A stretch of DNA of 64,000 nt from an uncultured Bacilli bacterium (GTDB lineage: Bacteria > Bacillota_I > Bacilli_A > RF39 > UBA660), in contig CAKPGL010000001.1 of assembly GCA_934154785.1 (NCBI GenBank), positions 558,001 through 622,000 of the forward strand, in the 5' to 3' direction. Shown here in pieces: positions 52,863 through 61,970 of this stretch. Numbering within the stretch: the stretch's first letter is position 1; every line of letters begins with the position of its first letter. The notes under the pieces are model-generated. The model was not told where the DNA came from. It saw only the letters and a program-made list of their open reading frames with translations, and ran no database searches. The translations under genes and the position numbers were made by a program.

Positions 52863-53147
52863 AGTCTATTTTATAATGGTAAAAAATCAAAAGAAGTAAG
52901 AGAAATTATTATAAAAAAATATATTGATGTAAATGATATTAAATTATTTAAAACTTATAAATATGAAGATGCTTTTAAAGATGTTTACATTATAAATAAA
53001 GATATTGATTTAAATAAGGTTAAATTAGAAAAAGATGAAGTAGAAAAAGTCATATATCTTACTAAAGAAGAAATATATAACTTAATTAAAAATAATAATC
53101 TTAGAAAGACTAATATAGATGCAATAGAAGATATGTTTAATTGCTAA
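52863..53147 (+). pseudogene. Remnant of a Nudix hydrolase (C-terminal part)
   Basis: An open frame without a start codon runs from just after the fic stop to TAA at 53145. It reads LFYNGKKSKEVREII, then LFKTYKYEDAFKDVYIINKD and VEKVIYLTKEEIYNLI, which resemble the region after the Nudix box in Nudix hydrolases (FKTYRYDDLFRDVY-like). The Nudix box itself and everything before it are missing. Probably lost when fic or another insertion arrived. Confidence 0.6.
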
Positions 53148-53171
53148 AAAAGTGTACGAAAGTACATTTTT
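53148..53171. terminator. Bidirectional terminator
   Basis: AAAAGTGTAC/GTACATTTTT with a GAAA tetraloop (one G-T pair), serving the Nudix remnant and the convergent TIGR04086 gene. Confidence 0.8.
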
Positions 53172-53535
53172 AGTTTGCTAAATTATTTTTATTTACACCG
53201 ATAATACTACCAATAGTTGTCGCTAAAAGAATAAATGAATATAAAATAATATTTTTGGTGCCAGTGGTATTTAATCCTAAATTAAGTATTATAAGTAAAA
53301 ATATTTCTATTAAACTTAGTTTTAAACCTTCTAACCAACCTTTCTTAGAACTTCTTTTACCAAAGATAATACCACTTACTAAAAATCCTAATATACATAT
53401 TAAAGTAGTCATTACTTTAAATGTATTATTAGATATCCATCCTATATATTCTAAAGTAGTAAATAAAAATAAACTTATTAACATAGTTAAAAATCCTACT
53501 AATAATGGTTTAACAATCTTTTTTAAATAGTTCAT
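53170..53535 (-). CDS. TIGR04086/YrzE-like membrane protein
   Basis: 121 aa with four membrane helices (KPLLVGFLTMLISLFLFTTL; VMTTLICILGFLVSGIIFGK; LIEIFLLIILNLGLN; IILYSFILLATTIGSIIGV). The GFLVSGIIFGKRSSKKGWLEG segment is typical of the TIGR04086 family, which sits between yajC and the DUF421 gene in Bacillus (yrzE). No yajC is seen here. ATG preceded by AGGAGG. Divergent from the DUF421 gene. Confidence 0.8.
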   Translation of the reverse strand: MNYLKKIVKPLLVGFLTMLISLFLFTTLEYIGWISNNTFKVMTTLICILGFLVSGIIFGKRSSKKGWLEGLKLSLIEIFLLIILNLGLNTTGTKNIILYSFILLATTIGSIIGVNKNNLAN

Positions 53536-53608
53536 AATAATCCTCCTAATAAAATTTATTCTTTGTATAAATTATTATTCGTAAGTTCATAATATAATTG
53601 GTGATAAA

Positions 53609-54241
53609 ATGTATATTAATATAATTGTTAAAACTTTAATACTATATGTATTTATTATTATAGTATATCGTGTAATGGGTAAAAAAGAAGTAGGTAAACT
53701 TAGTATAGTAGATTTAATAGTATCTATTTTAATAGCGGAATTAGCGGCTATTTCAATAGAAGAGTCAGATCGATCTATATTTACTTCTATAGTACCAATT
53801 GTAGTTTTAGTGTTAGTACAAGTTTTACTTAGTTTTATATCGCTTAAAAGTTTTAAACTTCGTAAATTTGTAGATGGTGATCCTAAGACTATAATAAAGA
53901 GTGGTAAAGTATGTTTTAAAGAGATGACTAAATTACGTTATACCTTAGATGATTTAATTAGTCAACTACGTGAACAAGGTATTAAAAGTATAGAAGAAGT
54001 AGATTATGCTGTTTTAGAAAATAATGGTAAATTATCAGTATTTAAATCTTGTAAAGATTATCCTTTACCAATTATTTTAGATGGTAATATAGATTACCAA
54101 GTATTAAAAGATATGAATAAAAGTGAATCTTGGATTAATAAATTACTTAGTGATAATAATTTAACATTAGAAGATGTATTTTATGCTTTTTATAGTAAAA
54201 ATAAAACTTTTATAATAAAGAAAAGTGATTTGCTAGAATAA
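53609..54241 (+). CDS. DUF421 membrane protein (YrbG/YetF-like)
   Basis: 210 aa. Three N-terminal membrane helices with YRVMGKKEVGKLSIVDLIVSI, the family signature, then a cytoplasmic domain with DGDPKTIIKSGKV and LRYTLDDLISQLREQGI. Function unknown. The corresponding Bacillus gene (yrbG) lies between yrzE and spoVB, as here. Abuts the convergent spoVB-like gene with no gap. Confidence 0.92.
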   Translation: MYINIIVKTLILYVFIIIVYRVMGKKEVGKLSIVDLIVSILIAELAAISIEESDRSIFTSIVPIVVLVLVQVLLSFISLKSFKLRKFVDGDPKTIIKSGKVCFKEMTKLRYTLDDLISQLREQGIKSIEEVDYAVLENNGKLSVFKSCKDYPLPIILDGNIDYQVLKDMNKSESWINKLLSDNNLTLEDVFYAFYSKNKTFIIKKSDLLE

Positions 54242-55534
54242 CTATTTCAAAGCTTTAATAACCTTTTTAGAATCAAATATAGTTACAAAGATAATATTTA
54301 CACTAGTAGCGAGTACTAACCCCCACAAACCAATTTTTAAGTTACAACCAACTATTAAGAAAAGTGTTCTTAAAATCATACCCAATAAAGTACCTTTCAT
54401 AGAGTCTTTAGCGTGACCCATTGCTTGTAAACTACTACTAATAGGACTTTGTACATAGTGTAATAAACAAATTGGTGCTAAAACTTTAATATAAGTAATA
54501 CCTTCATTAGTATTATATATATACCTTAAAAATATATCTGGTACTAAAGTAAATAATATCGTTGCGGGTATTCCTATTAAAAGAGATATAAATATTGCTT
54601 GTTTAATTTTTTTCTTTACAAATACTTTATTTCCTTTAGTATATTGATTACTAACTACTGGTATTAAAGCTTGGGAAATGGCAGAAGTAAAAAAAGAGGG
54701 TAGAAGTATTAAAGGCATTACGTAACCATTAAGTATTCCATATTCACTAACTATAAAGTTATTAGAGTATCCATTTCTTAGTAAGAAAAAAGTTAAAATT
54801 ATTGGTTCAAAAAAGTAACCAATAGAACCTATTAATCTACTGGCGGTAGTAGGTATACTAATACCTAAAATATCTTTTAAGTCATTTTTATTAGGTACAA
54901 AGTCCTGTGGCTTTAAAGAAAAACTCTTTGGAACAAAGAAAAATAATATTAAAATAGAAGTAAGCTCACTAATTATATTACTAAGAACTAAAAACGCTAT
55001 AGTAAATTCTAAACCTCTTTGTAAAAATAATGGTATTCCTAGTGTTAGAACAATAAGTCTTACTATATCCTCAGTTACATTTGATACTACGTGTGGTATC
55101 ATTTTTTCTTTACCAAAAAAATAACCTCTAAATATACTAGAAATACTGATGAATGGTAACACAAAGCCAATTGCTTTAATAGCGTACTTACATCTTTCCT
55201 CATGTAGTAGGTAAATAGCAATAGAATCACTGGCAAAAAATAGTACTATAAATATGACAATATTTAATAATATAGTCATAGGTATACAAGAAAATACTAT
55301 CTTCTTATTATTTCTTGTATCTTCAGAAACTAATTTACTAATAGCGATAGGTAAACCCATTTGAGCTAAGGAAATAAGTAATGTAAAAGTAGGCATTATC
55401 ATCATATATAATCCTACCCCTTCGGTAGGTATTAATCTTGATGTAACAATTTTAATAATCATACCAAGTATTTTAGTAACAAAACCACCCACTAGTAATA
55501 TTAAAGTTGAACGAATAAATTTACTTTTTTTCAT
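54242..55534 (-). CDS. SpoVB/MurJ-like MOP superfamily flippase
   Basis: 430 aa, about twelve to fourteen membrane helices. MKKSKFIRSTLILLVGGFVTKILG, SRLIPTEGVGLYMMIMPTF and KLVSEDTRNNKK are typical of SpoVB, which is tied to peptidoglycan lipid II flipping during spore cortex formation in Bacillus. In non-sporulating relatives similar proteins serve cell-wall synthesis. Around 80-100 residues shorter than Bacillus SpoVB. Inverted compared with its neighbours but in the conserved yrbG-spoVB-comN order. Confidence 0.88.
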   Translation of the reverse strand: MKKSKFIRSTLILLVGGFVTKILGMIIKIVTSRLIPTEGVGLYMMIMPTFTLLISLAQMGLPIAISKLVSEDTRNNKKIVFSCIPMTILLNIVIFIVLFFASDSIAIYLLHEERCKYAIKAIGFVLPFISISSIFRGYFFGKEKMIPHVVSNVTEDIVRLIVLTLGIPLFLQRGLEFTIAFLVLSNIISELTSILILFFFVPKSFSLKPQDFVPNKNDLKDILGISIPTTASRLIGSIGYFFEPIILTFFLLRNGYSNNFIVSEYGILNGYVMPLILLPSFFTSAISQALIPVVSNQYTKGNKVFVKKKIKQAIFISLLIGIPATILFTLVPDIFLRYIYNTNEGITYIKVLAPICLLHYVQSPISSSLQAMGHAKDSMKGTLLGMILRTLFLIVGCNLKIGLWGLVLATSVNIIFVTIFDSKKVIKALK

Positions 55535-55612
55535 AAAATCTCCTTTTAAAAATAGTCTTTTTCATATATAATGTATATGTGAGGTATTAAAAAAATATTA
55601 TGGAGGTAAAAG

Positions 55613-55888
55613 ATGGATATAGAATTTAGTAGTCTAGAAGAACTATATAAAAGATTAAAACCAGCTTTAACTACCAAGGCTGATGAAATAAGAATGCAAG
55701 GATATACCTATATAAAAGAAGAAGACGTTTGGAATTATTTAAAAGAAATTAAATGGAAAACATCAAAAGATTTATCTTTATATGAAATGGTTAGTGATAT
55801 TTTAAACTTAGAAAGTGAAAAAATAGATAGCTATTTAAAGGGTAAATTAAATTCTCTCGATCGCAAGATTTATTTTGAAGATTTTTAG
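55613..55888 (+). CDS. comN: ComN-like post-transcriptional regulator
   Basis: 91 aa. LYKRLKPALTTKADEIRMQGYTYIKEEDVWNYLKEIKWK matches the ComN/YrzD family, found next to spoVB and secDF in Bacillus. There ComN affects comE mRNA together with the DivIVA/MinJ region of the cell pole. ATG after TGGAGG. Fifteen bases before secDF, so probably co-transcribed with it. Confidence 0.85.
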   Translation: MDIEFSSLEELYKRLKPALTTKADEIRMQGYTYIKEEDVWNYLKEIKWKTSKDLSLYEMVSDILNLESEKIDSYLKGKLNSLDRKIYFEDF

Positions 55889-55903
55889 AAAGCAGGAGAT
55901 ATT

Positions 55904-58144
55904 ATGGCAAAAAACAAGAGAAAAAATCAAAAAAGTATAGTTTATAAAGTTTTAATTTTAAGTATTTTATTTATGGCGTCTGTTTTACTTTTAGTACCTA
56001 CATTAAAGAATTTGAACTTTGGACTTGATTTAAAAGGTGGATTTGAAGTTTTATATCAAGTAGAAAGTTTAGATGGTAGTAGTGTTGATAGTAGTAAGAT
56101 GAGTTCTACTTATAAAACAATTAGTAAAAGAATAGATGTTTTAGGAGTATCAGAACCTACTATAGAAGTAGAAGGAGAAGATCGTATTCGTGTTGGACTT
56201 GCTGGAGTTACTAATCAAGAAGAAGCGCGTAAGATTTTAAGTAAAGCTGCTAGTTTAACTTTCCGTGATACTAGTGATAACTTACTTATGACTGCTGATG
56301 TAATTAGTGGCGCTAAGGTTGGAACTGATGAATATGGTAAACCTGCGGTAGCATTAAGTGTCAAAGATAAAGATGCTTTCTATACCGCTACTAAAAATGT
56401 TAGTGAAATGGAAGATAACCGTATTGTTATTTGGCTAGACTATGAAGAAGGGGTAAACTCTTTTAGCAAAGATAGTAGTAAATGTGGTAGTGAAGGTGAT
56501 TCACGTTGTTTATCTGTCGCAAGTGTTAAAGAAGGATTTGCAAGTGATGTTGTAATCCAAGGTAACTTTACCCAAAAAGAAGTTGAATCTTTAGTAGATT
56601 TAATAAATTCTGGTAGTTTACCAACAAAATTAACAGAAATTTCCTCACGTACAGTAGAAGCTTCATTTGGAGCAGAATCTCTATCAAAGACCTTTACAGC
56701 TGGTTTAATTGGTATTGCAGGTATTATGGTTGTTATGATACTTTTATATCATTTTGCTGGCGTTGTAGCGTCAGTTGGTATTGCTATTTATACATTAGTT
56801 ACATTTGCAATATTTTGGCTAGTTGGGGGAGTACTTACTTTACCTGGAATAGCGGCTGTGGTAATTGGTATTGGTATGGCTGTTGATGCTTGTGTAATTA
56901 GTTTTGCCCGTATTAAAGATGAGCTTCGTAGTGGGTCAAAACTATATAACGCTGTTAAAATTGGCAATAAAAATTCTTTTATGACTATTTTTGATGCTAA
57001 CTTTACAACTTTAGTTGTAGCGGTAATCTTATTTATATTTGGTGAAAGTAGTGTTAAAGGGTTTGCTACTATGTTAATAATTAGTATTCTAACAACTATG
57101 TTTGTTATGGTATACGTAACTAGATGGTTAATAAATTGGTTTGCAAGTAATGATGAATTTGCAGATAAAGCTAACTTATTTGTAGGATATAAAGAAACTA
57201 AGAAAGAACATAAATTCAATTTTTGGCATTTTAAAAAGTATTCATTTATTGGTTTAGCCGTATTATTAATTGTAGGTATAGCAACATTTTCTATAAATGG
57301 TTTAAATTTAGGAATAGATTTTAAATCAGGTTCTGCTATTACATTAAAGTCAGATCAAAAATTAGTACAAGAAAATATTGAAAATGATGTTAAATCTTTA
57401 GGATATGACATATATGACTATGAACAAATAGATGATAATAATGTTATTATTCGTGTATCTAATGCTTTAAATAATGAAGAAATAGATAAGACTAATGCTT
57501 ATTTTAGTGAACATTATTCTGCTACTAGTAATATTGGTGTAGTATCTAATTTAGTACAAAGAGAACTAATTAAGAACGCTATTATTTCCCTTTTACTTGC
57601 AAGTATTGGTATTATTCTATATATGACATTCCGCTTTGAATTTAGTTACGCTATTAGCGGTATTATTGCTTTAATACATGATGTAGCATTAGTTGTAATA
57701 CTATTTAGTATTTTTAAAATAGAGATATCAAGTATCTTTATTGCGGCAATACTTTCAATTATTGGTTATTCTATTAATGATACGATTGTTTCTTTTGATA
57801 GAATTAGAGAAAATATTGCTAAAAAATATAATTATCGCATTAAAAATAAAGAGGAACTTGGAGAATTAGTTAACCTTAGTTTAAGACAAACTATAGATAG
57901 AAGTATTATTACTTCTGTTACTACTTTAATTCCAGTAGTTACTTTAATTTTATTTGGTGCTAATGAAATAATTAACTTTAACTTAGCTTTATTATTTGGA
58001 TTTATTGGTGGTACTTATTCTTCTATATTTATCGCCACCCAAATCTGGGGTATTCTATATAAGAAGAATATTGGTAAAGATTTAAAGAAAAAATGGTATG
58101 ATGATGAACCAGAAGAAAAGTTAATTAAAGGAGTTAATTCTTAA
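55904..58144 (+). CDS. secDF: Fused protein translocase subunit SecDF
   Basis: 746 aa. The SecD half (residues 1 to about 430) has LNFGLDLKGGFEVLYQV, a periplasmic-type P1 domain and GIGMAVDACVISFARIKDEL in the RND-like membrane core. The SecF half starts near the second membrane block (LNLGIDFKSGSAITL) and has SINDTIVSFDRIREN. About twelve membrane helices in all. It uses the proton gradient to assist Sec export. AGGAGA ribosome-binding site. Fusion of SecD and SecF is usual in Bacillus. Confidence 0.97.
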   Translation: MAKNKRKNQKSIVYKVLILSILFMASVLLLVPTLKNLNFGLDLKGGFEVLYQVESLDGSSVDSSKMSSTYKTISKRIDVLGVSEPTIEVEGEDRIRVGLAGVTNQEEARKILSKAASLTFRDTSDNLLMTADVISGAKVGTDEYGKPAVALSVKDKDAFYTATKNVSEMEDNRIVIWLDYEEGVNSFSKDSSKCGSEGDSRCLSVASVKEGFASDVVIQGNFTQKEVESLVDLINSGSLPTKLTEISSRTVEASFGAESLSKTFTAGLIGIAGIMVVMILLYHFAGVVASVGIAIYTLVTFAIFWLVGGVLTLPGIAAVVIGIGMAVDACVISFARIKDELRSGSKLYNAVKIGNKNSFMTIFDANFTTLVVAVILFIFGESSVKGFATMLIISILTTMFVMVYVTRWLINWFASNDEFADKANLFVGYKETKKEHKFNFWHFKKYSFIGLAVLLIVGIATFSINGLNLGIDFKSGSAITLKSDQKLVQENIENDVKSLGYDIYDYEQIDDNNVIIRVSNALNNEEIDKTNAYFSEHYSATSNIGVVSNLVQRELIKNAIISLLLASIGIILYMTFRFEFSYAISGIIALIHDVALVVILFSIFKIEISSIFIAAILSIIGYSINDTIVSFDRIRENIAKKYNYRIKNKEELGELVNLSLRQTIDRSIITSVTTLIPVVTLILFGANEIINFNLALLFGFIGGTYSSIFIATQIWGILYKKNIGKDLKKKWYDDEPEEKLIKGVNS

Positions 58145-58211
58145 AATTATAATTTAATACTAAAATAATTATTAATTTATATATAATTTAAATTACAAAG
58201 GATGTGATCTA

Positions 58212-60377
58212 ATGAACAAGGCAGGAATAACAAGTTATGATGAACTATATGATACAGTTTCATCTTATATAAAAGAAGAGGAAAAGTTAGATATAATTAC
58301 TAAAAGTTATCGTTTTGCTTTTGAATATCATTTAGGACAAAAACGTTTAACAGGGGAGGATTACATAATCCACCCTTTAAATGTTGCCTATATTTTAGCG
58401 GGCATTAAAGCTGATTATGAAACGATTTCTGCATCTTTACTTCATGAAGTATTAGAAGAGGGTAAAGTAACAGAGAATGACTTAAAAGAAGAATTTGGAG
58501 AAAACATAGCTACTTTAGTAAAAGCTGTTACTACTATAAATAGGTTAAGTTTTAGTGGCGATAATGAAGCAGTAATTGCTAACCACCGTAAAATTATTGT
58601 TGGGCTTTCAGAAGATGTTCGTGTAATTATTATAAAACTTGCTGATAGACTACATAATATGCGAACTCTTTGGGCTATACCAGAAAAAAGTCAAAAAGAA
58701 AAAGCCAAAGAAACATTAGATGTATTAACACCTATTGCGCACCGTTTAGGTATGAATAAAATCAAGGCTGAACTTGAAGATTTATCTCTTCGTTATTATA
58801 AGCCAGACGTTTATTTTCAGATAGTTGAAAAACTAAATCAATCTAAAATAGAACGTGATGCTTTAGTTATGGAAATGCAGAATAGTGTAAGTAGACTTTT
58901 AACAGATCATGGTATTAAGCATGAAATAAAAGGACGTGCTAAAAGCATTTATAGTATTTATAAAAAAATGGATAAAGGTAAAAGATTTAGCGATATATAT
59001 GATATATTTGCTCTTCGTGTGTTTGTGGATACTGTACAAGACTGTTATCAAGCACTAGGTATTATTCATTCTAAATTTAAACCTATTCCAAAACGTTTTA
59101 AAGATTATATTGCTATGCCTAAAACAAATATGTATCAAAGTTTGCATACGACTGTATTTGGTTTAGATGGCAATTTGTTTGAAATTCAAATTCGTACATA
59201 CGAAATGGATCAAATAGCGGAAAATGGTATTGCTTCTCACTGGTCTTATAAAGAACATGGTAGTAATGTCAAAGCATCTTTACAATCAGAAATGGAACAA
59301 AAACTTCAGTTTTTTAAATCAATTATTGAATTACGTGAAGGTAGTTCGGAAGAAGAATTTGTTAAATCTGTAAGAGATGATGTATTTAAAGACACAATTT
59401 ATGTATTTACACCAAAAGGTGATGTAGTTGAACTTCCAAATGGCGCTACTCCAATAGACTTTGCTTATAAAGTTCATAGTGGTGTTGGCGATAAAATGGT
59501 TGGCGCTATAGTTAACAATAATATTGTTCCACTCGATTATGAACTTAAAGATAATGATATAATTAAGATAAATACCAATAAAAATTCTTTAGGACCTAAT
59601 CGTGAATGGATGAATATGGCTAAAACTAGTCAAGCTAAAAATAAAATTCGTGCTTTCTTTAATCGTGTTGACAAAGATGAATATGTCCATAACGGCGAAG
59701 AAATGTTAAATAAAGAATTACGTAAAAGAAAGATACCTAATAATGAATTTTATAGTGATGATAAAGTAGAAAAATTACTTACAGATTTTAAATGTGTAGA
59801 TTTAATTGAAATATATAATAATATAGGCAACGGTAAGTTTACACCAACCCAAATTATTAATGATATCTATGAAGAAAATGATACCAAGGAAGAAATTATT
59901 CTTCGTAAAACACAAGATAAAGAAGTCAATCTTGATAACATAAAAGCCGATGTTATAGTTGAAGGTATTGATGATATTAAGGTAAACATAGCGTCTTGTT
60001 GTAAACCAGTACCTGGCGATCGTATAGTAGGATACATTACTAAAGGCTATGGTATTACAGTTCATAGAATGGTTTGTCCTAATGTAGAATCCTTAAATGA
60101 GAGAATTATTGATGTTCATTGGAACAATAAAATAAGTAAGAAATATCCAACAACAATACTTGTTCATGCTAGTGAAGAAAAAAACGTTTTAATGGATATA
60201 ATAGCTAAAACGTCTAACAGTGATATTAGCGTAGAAAGTATTAAAAATATTCAAACTAGCGATAATCATTTGTACCATATTACTGTTTTAGTGGATTCTA
60301 AAGAAAAGTTATCAAAGTTTATGAATGATATTAATTCTATACCTAACATATTAGATGTAGAAAGATTGATTAAATAA
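58212..60377 (+). CDS. relA: Full-length RelA/SpoT homologue, predicted (p)ppGpp synthetase
   Basis: 721 aa with HD, synthetase, TGS, zinc-finger-like (ASCCKPVPGD) and ACT domains. The synthetase site is intact: GRAKSIYSIYKKM, DIYDIFALRVFV, YQSLHTT and the catalytic Glu324 in FEIQIRTYEM. In the hydrolase domain His54 and Asp145 remain, but the metal-binding HD pair is His78-Glu79 and the motif HDxxED reads HEVLEE, so hydrolysis is probably weak or absent. The Bacillus order secDF, relA, dtd, hisS is kept, but recJ and apt are absent. One-base overlap with dtd. Confidence 0.95.
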   Translation: MNKAGITSYDELYDTVSSYIKEEEKLDIITKSYRFAFEYHLGQKRLTGEDYIIHPLNVAYILAGIKADYETISASLLHEVLEEGKVTENDLKEEFGENIATLVKAVTTINRLSFSGDNEAVIANHRKIIVGLSEDVRVIIIKLADRLHNMRTLWAIPEKSQKEKAKETLDVLTPIAHRLGMNKIKAELEDLSLRYYKPDVYFQIVEKLNQSKIERDALVMEMQNSVSRLLTDHGIKHEIKGRAKSIYSIYKKMDKGKRFSDIYDIFALRVFVDTVQDCYQALGIIHSKFKPIPKRFKDYIAMPKTNMYQSLHTTVFGLDGNLFEIQIRTYEMDQIAENGIASHWSYKEHGSNVKASLQSEMEQKLQFFKSIIELREGSSEEEFVKSVRDDVFKDTIYVFTPKGDVVELPNGATPIDFAYKVHSGVGDKMVGAIVNNNIVPLDYELKDNDIIKINTNKNSLGPNREWMNMAKTSQAKNKIRAFFNRVDKDEYVHNGEEMLNKELRKRKIPNNEFYSDDKVEKLLTDFKCVDLIEIYNNIGNGKFTPTQIINDIYEENDTKEEIILRKTQDKEVNLDNIKADVIVEGIDDIKVNIASCCKPVPGDRIVGYITKGYGITVHRMVCPNVESLNERIIDVHWNNKISKKYPTTILVHASEEKNVLMDIIAKTSNSDISVESIKNIQTSDNHLYHITVLVDSKEKLSKFMNDINSIPNILDVERLIK

Positions 60378-60820
60378 TGAAAGCTCTAGTACAAAGAAGT
60401 TTAGAATCTAGTGTTAAAGTAGATAATAAAATAGTTGGAAAAATTGATAAAGGATTAGTTCTTTTAGTAGGATTTACTGAAGGTGATAACATAAAAGATA
60501 TAGAGTACATTGCTAAAAAGGTGGTTAATTTACGTATTTTTGATGATGAAGATGGTGTAATGAATAAATCCTTATTAGATAGTGGGGGAAGTATACTAAG
60601 TATTTCGCAATTTACTTTATATGCCGATAGTAAGAAAGGTAATCGACCTAGTTATATTAAGGCATTGAAAAGTAATGAGGCTTTACCTTTATATGAAGAG
60701 TTTAATAATAAATTAAAAGAATATAATGTTAATGTAGAAACTGGTATATTTGGTGCTGATATGAAAGTAAATATTACTAATGATGGACCAATAACTATTA
60801 TTTTAGAAAGTAGGGAATAA
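60377..60820 (+). CDS. dtd: D-aminoacyl-tRNA deacylase
   Basis: Hydrolyses D-amino acids from mischarged tRNA. 147 aa. MKALVQRSLESSVKV start, GLVLLVGFTEGD, the catalytic SQFTLYAD, RPSY, and the C-terminal Gly-cisPro element in NDGPITI. Starts on the last base of relA (TAATG), as dtd commonly follows relA in Bacillota. Confidence 0.97.
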   Translation: MKALVQRSLESSVKVDNKIVGKIDKGLVLLVGFTEGDNIKDIEYIAKKVVNLRIFDDEDGVMNKSLLDSGGSILSISQFTLYADSKKGNRPSYIKALKSNEALPLYEEFNNKLKEYNVNVETGIFGADMKVNITNDGPITIILESRE

Positions 60821-60821
60821 T

Positions 60822-61898
60822 ATGATAAAAAATAAAGTAGATTATAAATTAATAAATTTAGCTTTAATAGCGTTTATAGCATATATCTTATATAAAACAA
60901 GTAATTTATGGCTTGGAGTAGTAGGAAAAGTACTTAGTGTTTTATCACCACTTTTTATAGCATTTATCTTAGCATATGTACTTCATCCTTATTTAAAATA
61001 TTTACAATCAAAAAACATTTCTAAAGGTCTTAGTATGTTTATAGTAATTGCAACTGTATTTGTAGTATTTGCTGTTATTATAGGTATAGCAGCACCGGTA
61101 TTATTTTCACAAATTTCTAGTTTATTTTCTGGTATTATGGCCTTTGTTAAAGAAATGTCTATTAAATTTGATTTAGATGTTGGAAATCTTCAAACATCGT
61201 TAGAGGGAGTATTTAATAGTATTATTACTCGTCTAGGTGAAGGTGTTTCTAACGGGGCTGCTAATATAATAGGTTCTTCTTTAGGATTTCTTAGCTTACT
61301 TCTTATTTCTTTTTCTATTGCAATCTATATTTTAGCGGATATGGATTCAATTCGTAAAGAGGTAAAACAATATCTTAATAGAAAATCTAAGAAGATTTCT
61401 CGATATGTTGCAGAACTTGATGACCAAATGCATAAATATTTAACAGGATATTTTAAAATAGTATTTATAACTGTTTTTGAATATGGCCTAACTTATTTAA
61501 TTATAGGACATCCTAATGCATTATTATTAGGTATCCTTGCCGCTGTAGCAAGTATTATTCCTTATTTTGGGGGTATGATTGCTAACTGTATAGCAGCTAT
61601 TACAGCGTTTGTAGTATCTCCAGCTTTATTTATTAGAACTGTAATAGCGTTTGCCATTTTGTCAACATTAGATGGTTATGTAATTAATCCGCTTGTATAT
61701 GGAAAAACTAATCAAATTCATCCTATTATTACTATACTTTCAGTATTTATAGGTGGTGCTTTATTTGGTGTAGCGGGTATTATATTCTCTTTACCATTTG
61801 CTATTGTTTTAGTAACAACTTATAAATTCTTTAAAGAAGATATAACAGAAAAAATAATTGATATGAAAGATAAAACAGAAGTAAAAAAAGCAAAATAA
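60822..61898 (+). CDS. AI-2E family transporter-like membrane protein
   Basis: 358 aa with about eight membrane helices and the family's mid-protein soluble loop. Signatures: LSPLFIAFILAYVLHPYLKYL, FGGMIANCIAAITAFVVSP, and LDGYVINPLVYGKTNQIHPIITILSVFIGG. Members include the E. coli TqsA autoinducer exporter and Na+/H+ antiporters, so the substrate is open. One base after dtd. The 20-base palindrome downstream could act as a weak end signal. Confidence 0.9.
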   Translation: MIKNKVDYKLINLALIAFIAYILYKTSNLWLGVVGKVLSVLSPLFIAFILAYVLHPYLKYLQSKNISKGLSMFIVIATVFVVFAVIIGIAAPVLFSQISSLFSGIMAFVKEMSIKFDLDVGNLQTSLEGVFNSIITRLGEGVSNGAANIIGSSLGFLSLLLISFSIAIYILADMDSIRKEVKQYLNRKSKKISRYVAELDDQMHKYLTGYFKIVFITVFEYGLTYLIIGHPNALLLGILAAVASIIPYFGGMIANCIAAITAFVVSPALFIRTVIAFAILSTLDGYVINPLVYGKTNQIHPIITILSVFIGGALFGVAGIIFSLPFAIVLVTTYKFFKEDITEKIIDMKDKTEVKKAK

Positions 61899-61906
61899 TT
61901 TTCTAA

Positions 61907-61926
61907 AATTATTGTTAACAATAATT
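61907..61926. repeat. 20-bp perfect palindrome overlapping a promoter
   Basis: AATTATTGTT followed by its exact reverse complement. The -35 TTGTTA of the next promoter lies across the centre, so an operator is likelier than a terminator; there is no T run after it. Confidence 0.65.
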
Positions 61927-61940
61927 ATTTATGATATACT
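61912..61940 (+). promoter_or_regulatory. Promoter of the 185-aa secreted protein gene
   Basis: TTGTTA (61912-61917), 17-nt spacer, TATACT (61935-61940) with a TGA extended -10. Confidence 0.75.
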
Positions 61941-61970
61941 ATACTAGAAGTTAAAAATAGGAGCGATGTT

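Noticed and set aside
56788..57219. 143-aa minus-strand ORF inside secDF
   Set aside because: Shadow of the membrane core of SecDF; no start signals.
59802..60065. 87-aa minus-strand ORF inside relA
   Set aside because: Antisense to the conserved zinc-finger region of relA; hydrophobic only because of base composition.
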